A stretch of 64,000 nucleotides of DNA from DAIPKP01 sp964545875. Its GTDB lineage: Bacteria; Synergistota; Synergistia; Synergistales; Aminiphilaceae. The translations under genes were made by a program, and so were the position numbers. This document shows, in pieces, positions 34,102 to 43,568 of the stretch. Below the pieces are notes generated by a model that was not told where the DNA came from, searched no databases, and saw nothing but the letters and a program-made list of their open reading frames with translations. The stretch spans positions 1 through 64,000 of the forward strand of contig CAZJHH010000003.1 of the NCBI GenBank assembly GCA_964545875.1. Reading direction: 5' to 3'. Within the stretch, counting starts at the first letter, position 1. Each line of letters begins with the position of its first letter.

Positions 34102-35967
34102 CTATTCTCCCTTTCGCTTCGCCGCCTTGCGCCGCTCTTCCGCGTTCAGGAGAGACTTGCGGATCCGGATGCTTTCGGGGGTTATTTCGATAAGCTCGTC
34201 CTGGGCGATCCATTCCAGGGCCTCTTCGAGCCCCATCTTCCGGGGAACGTTGAGCACCACCGTGCTGTCCTTGTTGGCGGAGCGCATGTTGGTGAGGTGT
34301 TTTTTCTTCGTGGGATTGCAGGGTATGTCTCCGGGGCGGCTGTGTTCTCCCACCACCATCCCCTCATAGATGCGATCCATGGGGGAGACGAAGAGCACCC
34401 CCCGGGGCTGGAGATTTTCGATCTGGTAGGCCGTGGCCTCTCCCGCTTCCATGCTCACCATGGAGCCCCGGGTACGGGAGGAGACATCTCCCCGCCAGAG
34501 ATCGTACTGGAGGAGCCGGGAGGACATGATTCCCAGTCCCTTGGTGTCCGTGAGAAAATCGTTGCGATATCCGATGAGCCCCCGGGTGGGAATGGAGAAT
34601 TCCAGCCGGATGGTTCCGGTGTTTCCCACGTGAACGCTCAGCAGCTCTCCCTTGCGCCTCGCCAGCTTTTCGATCACCGCCCCCTGGAACTCCTCGGGGA
34701 TATCCACGATGAGCTGTTCGATGGGTTCCAGAAGATTACCCTGGTCGTCCCGGAGGGTAATCACCTCCGGGGGGGAGACGCAGAACTCAAGTCCCTCCCG
34801 GCGCATTTCTTCGATCAGGATGCCCAGGTGCATCTCTCCCCGGCCGGAGACCTTCAGGCCGTCGGGACGTCCCAGATCTTCCACCCGGAGCCCCACGTTC
34901 ACCTTCTGCTCCCGATCCAGCCGTTCCCGGAGCTGCCGCAGGGTGATGGCCCGGCCTTCCTGCCCCGCGAAGGGGCCGTTGTTGACGAGAAAGAACATGG
35001 AGACCGTGGGTTCCTCGATATCCAGGGGAGGCAGGGTGGGTTTTTCGAGAGCGGGGGAGGCGAAGGTGTCTCCTATGCCGATCTCCTCGGGGCCGGCGAT
35101 CCAGACGATATCTCCCGCATGGGCCTCCTGTACCTCGGTACGTTCCAGTCCCAGGGTGGTCCAGAGATGTACCGCCCGCTCCGACCGGCTCTGCCGGGGC
35201 TCCCAGGTTTTTTCCGCTTTATTGATCCAGGCGGTCTGGTACTTGGTAAAGGTCTCTCCCAGGGCGATGCTTCCCTGAAGGATCTTGCCGCAGCCGATGC
35301 GCCCGATATAGTCGTTCCATGCCAAGGTACTGATCTGCATGAGAAAGGGTTCTTCAGGCTTTACCTTCGGAGGCGGTACGTGGGCGATGATGGCCCGGAA
35401 AAGATCTTCCATGGATTCCTTGTCTTCGGGGTTCGTCTCGTTGGAGGCCCATCCCCGCAGGGCGGAGCCGTAGAGCACGGGGAAATCCGCCTGGGCGTCC
35501 GTAGCTCCGAGCTCCAGAAAGAGGTCGAAGGTTTTGTCCAGGGCGAGATTCGGATCCGCTCCCCGGCGGTCCACCTTGTTGATAAACACCATGGGACGGT
35601 ATCCCATGGCGAGGGCACGCATGAGAACGTACCGGGTCTGGGGCATGGGGCCCTCGCAGGCGTCCACCAGGAGGAGCACCGAGTCCACCATGGAGAGCAC
35701 CCGCTCCACTTCGCCGGAAAAGTCCGCGTGCCCTGGGGTGTCGATAATGTTGATCTGATAGTCCTCCCACTGGACGGTGCAGTGTTTTGCTCGAATGGTA
35801 ATGCCCCGTTCCCGCTCCAGGGCGTTGCTGTCCATTACCCGTTCTTCCACCCGGGCATTTTCCCGGAAGGTGTGGGAAGCCTTGAAAATGGCGTCGATAA
35901 GGGTGGTCTTGCCGTGGTCGATATGCGCCACGATGGCCACGTTGCGAATGCGATCTGCCTGTATCAT
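34102..35967 (-). CDS. typA: Ribosome-associated GTPase TypA/BipA
   Basis: Predicted 621-residue translational GTPase. G1 is AHIDHGKTT, G2 is GITIRAK, G3 is DTPGHADF, G4 is NKVD and G5 is GSAL. The EF-G-like domains and the TypA C-terminal domain follow, with RSSRTRGSMVSMEAGEATAY as SSRTRGSMVSME. The ATG at 35967 has AGGAA upstream; longer frames lack a site. TypA helps ribosome assembly and stress adaptation. It is the first gene of a three-gene minus-strand operon. Confidence 0.95.
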   Translation of the reverse strand: MIQADRIRNVAIVAHIDHGKTTLIDAIFKASHTFRENARVEERVMDSNALERERGITIRAKHCTVQWEDYQINIIDTPGHADFSGEVERVLSMVDSVLLLVDACEGPMPQTRYVLMRALAMGYRPMVFINKVDRRGADPNLALDKTFDLFLELGATDAQADFPVLYGSALRGWASNETNPEDKESMEDLFRAIIAHVPPPKVKPEEPFLMQISTLAWNDYIGRIGCGKILQGSIALGETFTKYQTAWINKAEKTWEPRQSRSERAVHLWTTLGLERTEVQEAHAGDIVWIAGPEEIGIGDTFASPALEKPTLPPLDIEEPTVSMFFLVNNGPFAGQEGRAITLRQLRERLDREQKVNVGLRVEDLGRPDGLKVSGRGEMHLGILIEEMRREGLEFCVSPPEVITLRDDQGNLLEPIEQLIVDIPEEFQGAVIEKLARRKGELLSVHVGNTGTIRLEFSIPTRGLIGYRNDFLTDTKGLGIMSSRLLQYDLWRGDVSSRTRGSMVSMEAGEATAYQIENLQPRGVLFVSPMDRIYEGMVVGEHSRPGDIPCNPTKKKHLTNMRSANKDSTVVLNVPRKMGLEEALEWIAQDELIEITPESIRIRKSLLNAEERRKAAKRKGE

Positions 35968-36015
35968 GAAGTTCCTGCCTTTCGTATCTGTCCTTTGCCT
36001 CTCTGGGCAGGGGAC

Positions 36016-36021
36016 ATTATA
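36016..36021 (-). promoter_or_regulatory. Candidate -10 box of typA
   Basis: TATAAT on the minus strand, about 50 bp before the typA start. The -35 region is poor. Confidence 0.4.
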
Positions 36022-36142
36022 CTGCATAAAGAAGAAAAGAATAGCCGGGAAGAAAAAAATTCTGGAAAAACCTTTCTTTTTCGGAGAGAGGATATTTCGG
36101 AAAGATCTTTCCGGTAGATTCTCAAGAAATGGGGCGGTAGGT

Positions 36143-36958
36143 ATGCTGGTACAGGTAGTGGTGGATAACTATACGGAAAATCGCAATCTTCTGGGGGAGC
36201 ATGGACTTTCCCAGCTTATCCGGACACCTCGGGGAACTCTGCTCTTCGATGCGGGGCAGGGCAGGGCTCTGGAGCATAATCTCGCCATGCTGGGTATTTC
36301 CGGAAAGGATCTGAACGGCCTCGTATGCAGTCACGGCCATTTCGATCATGCCTGGGGCATTCCGGTGCTCCTCCGTCAGGGGTGGAACATCCCCATCTAC
36401 GGGCATGTCTCCTGCGGTGTGGAGCGCTTCGGCCTTCGTCAGGGTCGGCGGGTACCTCTGGGGTTTTCCCTCGCCCAGGTGAATTCTCTCTTTTCTCCCC
36501 TCCGGGGAGACGAAGAGCTACTGCCGGGAGTGTACGCCCTGGTGGTTCCCCGAGAGAGACGGGATCCTTCCTTCGTTCCTCACACCCCGTCTCTCCAGAT
36601 CGTGGGCGAGGAGGGAGAGGTGATGCCGGATCCCTTCGAAGACGATCTTTCCCTTTTGGTGGAGGGTCGTTTCGGATGGTCCCTTCTTTTGGGATGTGCT
36701 CATTCCGGAGTGGTGAATATTCTGGAGGAGGCGGCTCGTCGCACCGGGAGCCGGGAGTTTTACGCAGTTCAGGGGGGCATGCATCTCAAGGGGCAGTCTC
36801 CGGAATTTCTCGAAAAAGTTCTGAATGCTCTGGAGAGCCGATTTTTCGTGGAAGAGTGGCGGCCCAATCACTGTACCGGGATAAATGTAGCCCTTGCCCT
36901 GGGCAGGCGTTTCGCTTCGGTCTCCTGGGCCGGAGCGGGAAGCTCCGTGGAGCTGTAG
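36143..36958 (+). CDS. MBL-fold metallo-hydrolase
   Basis: Predicted 271-residue cytoplasmic protein related to the metallo-hydrolase at 10064. The metal motif is SHGHFDHAWG near residue 58, with GCAHSGVVNI and HCTGINVALA supplying later ligands. The start has only a weak G-rich upstream sequence. It stands alone between typA and a diguanylate cyclase gene. The substrate is unknown. Confidence 0.84.
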   Translation: MLVQVVVDNYTENRNLLGEHGLSQLIRTPRGTLLFDAGQGRALEHNLAMLGISGKDLNGLVCSHGHFDHAWGIPVLLRQGWNIPIYGHVSCGVERFGLRQGRRVPLGFSLAQVNSLFSPLRGDEELLPGVYALVVPRERRDPSFVPHTPSLQIVGEEGEVMPDPFEDDLSLLVEGRFGWSLLLGCAHSGVVNILEEAARRTGSREFYAVQGGMHLKGQSPEFLEKVLNALESRFFVEEWRPNHCTGINVALALGRRFASVSWAGAGSSVEL

Positions 36959-37257
36959 GGAGGAGTGGGGCGAAGGAGAATTCGCTTTACCCGAGAAATA
37001 GAGAAATAAAAAGAAAAGAGTACCTGTACTCGGATAGGATTTGTCGGTTTTTCCAAGGGTTGTTCGTGAAAAAATAAAGCAAAAAACTTTGAAGTCACTG
37101 AAAAAGCTGTACAATAAAAGTGTTGTCAAAGCGTTTTCCCCTGGCTGCAGCAAGAGCCTCCGGCGGGCTTTCCCCGAGAAAGGTCGCTTTCTTTCGGCAT
37201 GCCATATTTTGAGAAGCCTTTGTTTTTTGAAAAATTTTCTTCCGGGAGGAGGTTCCC
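36959..37257. other. Intergenic region before the diguanylate cyclase
   Basis: No gene is seen in 299 AT-rich bases. It contains a perfect palindrome GAGTAC-CT-GTACTC (37018-37031) and a TACAAT -10 candidate at 37110-37115 with no good -35. Confidence 0.4.
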
Positions 37258-39084
37258 ATGTTCCAGAAAAAATTTTTTTCAGGCATCACTCTGCGTTGCC
37301 TTCTCGTGGGCACCTTTCTTTTTATCGCTCTCTTTGTGGCGGTATTCGTGGGATATATAGCCCATCGGCACGGAGAAAGAACCGTCCGCGAAATGGCCCT
37401 GTTACTGCAGAGAGAAATGGGGACGCGCATTGCGGAACACATCGCTTCCTTTCTCGATGTCCCCCGCCAGATTAACGAAATGAATTTTCGAGAGTTTGCC
37501 CAGGGGCACCTCCGGGCAGAGGAGGCGGATCTGCTGGAACGCCATTTCGGAGAGCAAATTCAGGTTTTTTCCTCCGTATCCAGCATCTACTTCGGCAACC
37601 TCATGGGAGGACTGGTGAACAGCGGCCGAGAGGCGGAATCCCATGTACTGTATGCCATTGTTACCGAGGATAATCGGGCGGGAACTTTTCAAAAGTTTTC
37701 CCTGGATTCCCGGGGGAACCGGAGCGAGCTTCTTGCATCGGTAGAAAATTTCGATGCCCGGACCCGGGAGTGGTACCGCCGCGCCTTGGAAGAGGAGGGA
37801 ACGGCCTGGAACAAGCCCTACGTTCTTTTTACGGGGCAGGATATGGCCATCGCCCTGAGCCGTGCTGCCTTCGGAGAGGACGGTTCCCTGGTGGGAGTTC
37901 TTTCGGTGGATGTCTTTTTCTCTCATATTGCCGCATTTCTGCGAACCCTCTCCATAGCCTACCGGGGCCGGGCCTTTCTCATGGATTCTCAGGGATTTCT
38001 CCTGGCTTCCTCGGTTTCGGAGGATCTTCCCTTTGCTGCGGAAGGATCTTCTTTCCGGCACCTGAAGCTTCGAGAGAGCCGGGATCCCTTCATCGCCCTG
38101 GGGGGAGAATTCCTGGAAGAAGAAATTCCGGTGGAAATGTTCTCCGAAATTCTCCCCTTGTACAGGGTTTTCCAAAGAAACGGAGAAGATTATTTTTTAA
38201 CCCTCCTTCCCCTGGGAGACCCTTCCGGGCCGGATTGGCTGGTGGGAGTAATCATTCCCGAAAGAGATTTTATGATGAGCCTGGAGCAGGGAAATCGCTG
38301 GGCCCTCTCGTTTCTCCTGCTGGTACTCTTTTTGGCGGGAAGTTTCGGGGTCTTCGCGGCTCGAAAGATCAGCGTTCCCATTCTGGATCTGAACAGGGCC
38401 GCCGCGGCTCTGGCACGAGGAGAAACTCCCGGAGGCCTTCACTCCTCCAGTGCCATTCTGGAAGTGCGCCAGCTTACCCGCGCTTTTCACCGTATGTCCA
38501 TCCGGTTGCGCCGAACCATTTGGGGGCTGAAGGACGAGGTGGAGCATCGCCGGAAGGTGGAGGCGGTTTTGCGGGAAAGCGAGGAGCTGCTCCGCACCCA
38601 GGCTACCCGGGATTACCTTACGGGGCTTCCCAACCGGCAGGTTTTTATGGAGGGTCTGGAGTCGGAGCTGAAAAAAGTGCGCCGGGGAGATGCCCGGGCG
38701 GCTCTGCTGATGATGGATTTGGACCACTTTAAAAAGGTGAACGACCATTATGGTCATGCGGTGGGGGATCGGGTGCTTCAGGATTTTGCGGTACTCCTGC
38801 AGGAAAGCCTGGAATCTTCGGATTTGCCGGGGCGTTTGGGAGGAGAGGAGTTCGGCGTGCTCCTTCCGGGAAGGGATATGATTTCGGCCCGGAAATGTGC
38901 GGAGGAACTCTGTGAAAAGGTGCGCCGAATGCGGGTGGAAGCCCCATCGGAGTTTGTGGCCGTCACGGTGAGCATCGGAGTGTCGGAACTCCTCCGGGAG
39001 GATCCTCATGCGGACATTCCCCTCAACCGGGCGGACCAGGCCCTTTACCGGGCCAAAAAAATGGGGAGAGATCGGGTGGAGTAG
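37258..39084 (+). CDS. Membrane-bound diguanylate cyclase with extracytoplasmic Cache-type sensor
   Basis: Predicted 608-residue inner-membrane enzyme. Helices lie near residues 15-37 and 340-362, with a periplasmic Cache-like domain between them (NFDARTREWYRRALEEEG is typical of dCache). A HAMP region follows, then a GGDEF domain with DYLTGLPNRQVF and the catalytic RLGGEEFGVLL. The RxxD inhibitory site is replaced, with Glu in place of Arg. GGAGGAGG precedes the ATG. It should make c-di-GMP in response to an external small molecule, perhaps an amino acid or carboxylate (family knowledge). Confidence 0.9.
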   Translation: MFQKKFFSGITLRCLLVGTFLFIALFVAVFVGYIAHRHGERTVREMALLLQREMGTRIAEHIASFLDVPRQINEMNFREFAQGHLRAEEADLLERHFGEQIQVFSSVSSIYFGNLMGGLVNSGREAESHVLYAIVTEDNRAGTFQKFSLDSRGNRSELLASVENFDARTREWYRRALEEEGTAWNKPYVLFTGQDMAIALSRAAFGEDGSLVGVLSVDVFFSHIAAFLRTLSIAYRGRAFLMDSQGFLLASSVSEDLPFAAEGSSFRHLKLRESRDPFIALGGEFLEEEIPVEMFSEILPLYRVFQRNGEDYFLTLLPLGDPSGPDWLVGVIIPERDFMMSLEQGNRWALSFLLLVLFLAGSFGVFAARKISVPILDLNRAAAALARGETPGGLHSSSAILEVRQLTRAFHRMSIRLRRTIWGLKDEVEHRRKVEAVLRESEELLRTQATRDYLTGLPNRQVFMEGLESELKKVRRGDARAALLMMDLDHFKKVNDHYGHAVGDRVLQDFAVLLQESLESSDLPGRLGGEEFGVLLPGRDMISARKCAEELCEKVRRMRVEAPSEFVAVTVSIGVSELLREDPHADIPLNRADQALYRAKKMGRDRVE

Positions 39085-39116
39085 CCTTTTCCGGCAGGAA
39101 CCCTTCAAGTTCTCTC

Positions 39117-39163
39117 AGGAGCCTTCTTTCGGAATTCATTCTGAAAGAAGGCTCCTGTTTTTT
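39117..39163. terminator. Bidirectional terminator
   Basis: 14-bp perfect stem (AGGAGCCTTCTTTC / GAAAGAAGGCTCCT) with a 12-base loop, followed by a T run on the plus strand. It separates the convergent cyclase and hybrid kinase genes. Confidence 0.85.
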
Positions 39164-39170
39164 GTGGAGA

Positions 39171-42100
39171 TCAGTTTCCCGAGGCGGCCCTTTTCTTTGC
39201 CTCTTGCAAGCTTTCTTCCGCGAGATCTCCCAGGGCGAGAAGCGCTCTTTCCAGGAGTTCTTCCTGCCGGAGATGTTCTCCGCCGAGATGTTCCTTAAGA
39301 ATTTTTTCGGTCCATCGGGCTCCTTCGGCAAGGCGCAGGAAACCGAGGCTTGCGGAGGAGCCCTTCAGGGAATGGGCGAGGTCGCTTCCCCGGGACCACG
39401 CTTTTTCTGCGGCGGCCTTTCGGAGCTCCCCGGCTTTTTCCCCGTGGGTTTCCGTGAAAAGCTCCAGAAGTTCCACGAGAAAGAGAGCATTTCCCTCCGC
39501 TCCCTCAAGCCCCGTTTCTTTACGGAAGAGGGGGAGTTCTTTCCAGGAGGGACTTTCATGAGGGGATTGTTTTGTTCCGGTATCTCCGGAAGAATGCGGG
39601 GACGGGGCCGTTTTTTTGGAATCGGAATCCGGAGATTTTTGGGGATCGTCGTTTTCCGAACTCCGGAGCTCCTTTCCCTGAAGGTGGAAGTCCAGGGCTT
39701 TTGCAAGTTCCCTGGAGGATATGGGCTTGGTTACGTAATCGTCCATACCTGCGGCGATACATTTTTCCCGGTATCCCGAGAGAGCGTGGGCGGTCATGGC
39801 GATAATCGGAAGGGGGCGTTCTCCTTTCCGGGCTTCCCGGCTCCGGATCTGCCGGGTGGTTTCGAAACCGTCCATTCCGGGCATCTGAATGTCCATAAGA
39901 ATAAGGTCGTAGATTCGTTCCTTTGTTCGTATCAAGGCTTCCATGCCGTTCTCCACCACCTCGGCGGCATATCCCATCTTGAAGAGCATGGCCAGCGTTA
40001 CCTGTTGATTTACGGGGTTATCCTCCACCAGGAGAATTTTTTCCTTCCGAGGCTTGGGAGCCTGCGAGGCATGGCTCTTCTTTTCTCCCATATCCTTTCC
40101 ACTCTCCGGGGAAAGCTTCCGGGGCTCCCTTCTGGGAAAGGAGAGAGAGAACCAGAAGCGGGATCCCTTGCCCTCTTCGCTTTCCACGCCGATCTCTCCG
40201 CCCATGAGCTCCACCAGTCCTTTGCTGATGGCCAGCCCCAAGCCGGTTCCACCGAACCGACGGGTGGTGGAGGAATCCGCCTGCTCGAAAGCGTTAAAAA
40301 GTGACAGCATGGCTTTGGGGGAGATGCCGATTCCCGTATCCATCACGGAGAAACGAAGGATATCGCGCTCTTCGGTTTGAGGAGCTCGCGTAACCTGAAG
40401 ATCCACCCTTCCGGAAGAGGTGAACTTTATGGCGTTCCCCACGAGGTTGATAAGCACCTGGCGGATTCGAAGGGGATCCCCCACGAGATACCGGGGCACC
40501 TCGGGATCCAGGGAAAAATCGAAACCGAGTTCCTTTTCCCGGGCTCGAGGAGCAAGTATTACCATGACGCTTTCCAGGAGGCTCGGAAGGGAGAAGGCGA
40601 GTTGTTCCAGCTCCATACGCCCAGCTTCGATCTTGGAGAAGTCCAGAGTATCGTTGATCTGGGCGAGAAGCGCGTCGCCGCTGGTCCGGACGATTTCCGC
40701 ATAATGCCGTTGTTCCTCGTCGAGATCCGTATCCAGAAGAAGTTCGATCATGCCGAGGATGGCGTTCAGGGGAGTGCGTATTTCATGGCTCATGTTGGCG
40801 AGGAAGGTGCTTTTTGCCTGATTTGCCTCCCGGGCCTCCTCTGCCAGGGATTGAGCCCGATTTTTTTCCTCCTCCAGAAGAAGATTCGTTTCTTCGGCTT
40901 TTGATCGGGCGGCACGCTCCGCTCGTTCCGCAGCGTGTCGTTCCCGTACCTCTTCCTGAAGTTTATGAATGAGCTGGTTTGTCTGAATATGGCGCAGAAG
41001 GAGCAGCAGAGCGATAAGAGAGAGGAGAAGATAGAAGGAGAAAAGTATCCGGCGGTAGCGGAGGACCGGTTCCGGTGAGAGGATTTTGGTAATTTCCCAG
41101 GTTCCTCCGGGGAGGGGAAGGGAGACCGTCAGGGGAAAGGGGTTCTTGAACCCCCCCGGGGGAGTGCCGTGGTCTATTTTTTCGAGGGTTTTTCCCATGA
41201 ACTGGGGAGGGCCGAAGAAGATTTCGCTTCCCTGGTGCATGACGATCCTGTTGGTGCGGAAAAGATCGCCGAAGGAGGGAAGGAGGTCTATCTTTACCAC
41301 CCCCACCCCCGTGATCTCTCCTTTTTGATTGACCAGAGGGCGGGAAAAGTAGCCCCCTTCGGTTTTACTCAGGGTGCCCCGGGCGTAGAGAAGAGCGCTC
41401 TTGCCCTCCAGGGCTTCCTGAAAGTAGGAGCGGAAGGAGAGGTTTTTTTCCAGGAGAGCAGGCTCCGAAGAGGAGATAACTTTTCCCTGGTTATCCAAGA
41501 TAAAAATGATATTTGATCCGAGGCGTCGATTCAGCAGCCGAAGCTGGAGATCCAGAGAAAAGGACTTTTCCGGCAGGCTTTCCCCCGTAATCGAGGGATC
41601 CGATGCTACAGTTTTCGCCAGAGTGGCCCCGGTGGTTTCGAAAAAGGAAAACTTGTTCTGTGCCAGTTCCAGGTGGGTGTATCCCTCCCGGAGAATCTGG
41701 CGTGTATAGCTTTTTTCCATGCGGACAATGCCGGAAATTCCGAAAAGAGAGAGAAGCGTATAAAGACAGAAAGCCCCGCCTAAAAGCATTCGGGTGGTTT
41801 TGGAAAAGCTCTTTTCGGAGATAAGCGTGTACACGAGAAGAAAAATCCCTCCGAAGATCCCCGAAGCAAAAAACCACGGGGAAAGGGCAGGAGGGGGGAC
41901 GAGAAGGCGGATTCCCTCCCCCAGAAAGAGGAGCCCCCCCGCGGAGAGGAAGCATCGTTCTCCTCTTTCTGGAAAAGAGCTCCGGAGTTTTCCTATCCCG
42001 AGGCCCCGGATGAGGAGGTAGCTTCCTCCCAGGGCAAAGAGTATTCCCGAAGGAACTTTTCCTTCGGAAAAGGGAGAGCACAGGGCTCCCGTAAGAAAGA

Positions 42101-42380
42101 TAAGAAGCAGAACCTTTTGCCCCTGTATCTTTTGAGGAATCAGCCAGCAAAGAAGCCCTCCTCCCAGAGCGATTCCCAGGGCGTATAGAATCTGTCCGCA
42201 GCATGAAGGAAGCGGAAAGGTTCGGGAGAGAAGCGCAAGAAACCATCCTCCGGAGAAAAGGAGCAGAAAAAACCTGAGCCCCTTTCGTTTCGGAAGAAAG
42301 GAGGGGGGTGAGGGGAGGAGGATGGCCAGGAGACAGGGGAAAAGTGAAAGCCCCGATGCGGTAAGGCAAAAAAGATTCAT
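39171..42380 (-). CDS. Hybrid sensor histidine kinase with receiver and Hpt domains
   Basis: Predicted 1069-residue inner-membrane kinase. About seven N-terminal helices (1-210) are followed by an extracytoplasmic sensor of some 230 residues (NIIFILDNQGKVISSSEP region), another helix near 445-465 and a coiled coil. The H-box is NMSHEIRTPLNAILGM, and the ATPase boxes include LINLVGNAIKFT, DTGIGIS and GGTGLGLAIS. The receiver has LILMDIQMPGMDG, and the C-terminal Hpt domain has LAHSLKGSSASLG. All phosphorelay residues are intact. A binding-protein gene lies 48 bp upstream on the same strand, and an HD-GYP response regulator beyond it is a likely final target. Confidence 0.92.
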   Translation of the reverse strand: MNLFCLTASGLSLFPCLLAILLPSPPSFLPKRKGLRFFLLLFSGGWFLALLSRTFPLPSCCGQILYALGIALGGGLLCWLIPQKIQGQKVLLLIFLTGALCSPFSEGKVPSGILFALGGSYLLIRGLGIGKLRSSFPERGERCFLSAGGLLFLGEGIRLLVPPPALSPWFFASGIFGGIFLLVYTLISEKSFSKTTRMLLGGAFCLYTLLSLFGISGIVRMEKSYTRQILREGYTHLELAQNKFSFFETTGATLAKTVASDPSITGESLPEKSFSLDLQLRLLNRRLGSNIIFILDNQGKVISSSEPALLEKNLSFRSYFQEALEGKSALLYARGTLSKTEGGYFSRPLVNQKGEITGVGVVKIDLLPSFGDLFRTNRIVMHQGSEIFFGPPQFMGKTLEKIDHGTPPGGFKNPFPLTVSLPLPGGTWEITKILSPEPVLRYRRILFSFYLLLSLIALLLLLRHIQTNQLIHKLQEEVRERHAAERAERAARSKAEETNLLLEEEKNRAQSLAEEAREANQAKSTFLANMSHEIRTPLNAILGMIELLLDTDLDEEQRHYAEIVRTSGDALLAQINDTLDFSKIEAGRMELEQLAFSLPSLLESVMVILAPRAREKELGFDFSLDPEVPRYLVGDPLRIRQVLINLVGNAIKFTSSGRVDLQVTRAPQTEERDILRFSVMDTGIGISPKAMLSLFNAFEQADSSTTRRFGGTGLGLAISKGLVELMGGEIGVESEEGKGSRFWFSLSFPRREPRKLSPESGKDMGEKKSHASQAPKPRKEKILLVEDNPVNQQVTLAMLFKMGYAAEVVENGMEALIRTKERIYDLILMDIQMPGMDGFETTRQIRSREARKGERPLPIIAMTAHALSGYREKCIAAGMDDYVTKPISSRELAKALDFHLQGKELRSSENDDPQKSPDSDSKKTAPSPHSSGDTGTKQSPHESPSWKELPLFRKETGLEGAEGNALFLVELLELFTETHGEKAGELRKAAAEKAWSRGSDLAHSLKGSSASLGFLRLAEGARWTEKILKEHLGGEHLRQEELLERALLALGDLAEESLQEAKKRAASGN

Positions 42381-42428
42381 GAAGGGCTCCTTTGCATGGC
42401 GGAGAATACTCTCGGGCTGTCCGAAGGC

Positions 42429-43481
42429 CTATTCGAGAAAAATATCCACCACCGCCGTAAATTCCTGGGGAAGCGAGAGTTTCAGTTGCTGCATTCGGCT
42501 CCTGTTGATGGCGATGAGAGAATTTCGGGCGTTTTCGATGGGAATATCCCTTATGGGGTGTCCTTTCAAAAGCTTCGCTCCCATAAGGCCTGCCTGGAAC
42601 CCCATCTGATAAAAGTTTACGCTCACGCCCCCGTAAAATCCGAGTTCCGCAAAGGAGACGTTGAGAGCCAGGTCGGGCTTTGCAATTCTTTCCGTCAGGG
42701 GTTTTGCAAGATCCGCCATGGTAAGAAATCCTTTTTCGGGAGAATTCGGTACCGACATGGTTACGGGAACCCACGCATCCAGATCCGGATCGTTTCCGAT
42801 CTTTTCGGCGAGTTCCAAGGCCTCTGCCAGGTTGTTGGCCTCGTAAAAGCGAATCTTCTCACCGTAAGGGGTAGGTTGCAGCTCCTGGGCGATCTGGTTT
42901 TTCAGAATACGTCCCACGGGGTCGGCGGAATAGAGAACCGCCACATTTTTTACCGGGCGTTCCAGCAGAACTTCCAGCATTTCCATCTGTTCTTTCATGA
43001 AAAGGTGCTCGAAAACTCCGGTGATGTTCGCGGAGGGAAGGCCCTGGGAGTCGAGAAAGGGAGCTTGGGCGTGGTATTCCTCTACGAAACGGTTCAGCCC
43101 CGTAAAAACGAGATACATCCGGGGGTGCCGAAGCACTTCCTCGTAGAGGGCCGCAAAGGCGAGATCGTCCACGGTGAGTACCAGGGCAGGTTTGCGCTCC
43201 CGGATGTCCCGAATGATTGTCTCTATCTCTTTCTGGATCTCCTCCCCCGTACGGCGGCGGGAATCCAGATAGTATCCCCGGAAGGAAAGATTCGGAAGGG
43301 CGCTCTGTTCCAGAGCTTCCATGGCCGCATCGTACTGGGGTTGGCCGCACATATCTCCCTGGTGATAGCTCGCCACGAAAAAGACCTCTTCCCCGGAGCA
43401 GGGCGGAACGAACATGATCGAAGCGAGGAGAAGGAACGTTCCGAGAATCCCCATGTTCCTGATGCCGCATTTTCTCGTCAT
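42429..43481 (-). CDS. ABC-type substrate-binding protein (DUF534/TrpX-like), probably sensory
   Basis: Predicted 350-residue periplasmic binding protein with a signal peptide of about 30 residues. The family pattern is seen in FFVASYHQGDMCGQPQYDAA, VLTVDDLAFAALYEE and LERPVKNVAVLYSADPVGR. AGGAGG lies before the ATG at 43481. No permease or ATPase genes accompany it. It sits between an HD-GYP response regulator and a hybrid kinase with a large extracytoplasmic domain, so it probably presents ligand to that kinase. The ligand is unknown. Confidence 0.83.
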   Translation of the reverse strand: MTRKCGIRNMGILGTFLLLASIMFVPPCSGEEVFFVASYHQGDMCGQPQYDAAMEALEQSALPNLSFRGYYLDSRRRTGEEIQKEIETIIRDIRERKPALVLTVDDLAFAALYEEVLRHPRMYLVFTGLNRFVEEYHAQAPFLDSQGLPSANITGVFEHLFMKEQMEMLEVLLERPVKNVAVLYSADPVGRILKNQIAQELQPTPYGEKIRFYEANNLAEALELAEKIGNDPDLDAWVPVTMSVPNSPEKGFLTMADLAKPLTERIAKPDLALNVSFAELGFYGGVSVNFYQMGFQAGLMGAKLLKGHPIRDIPIENARNSLIAINRSRMQQLKLSLPQEFTAVVDIFLE

Positions 43482-43568
43482 GATGAAAACCTCCTTTGTA
43501 TGGATCTCTCCAAGTGTGCTCCCCTCTTTTGATTCTCAGGGCAAACAAGGATGGGAAAAAGGGTTCTT

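Noticed and set aside
34081..36117. Long plus-strand frame opposite typA
   Set aside because: It mirrors typA, whose GTPase motifs are complete on the minus strand.
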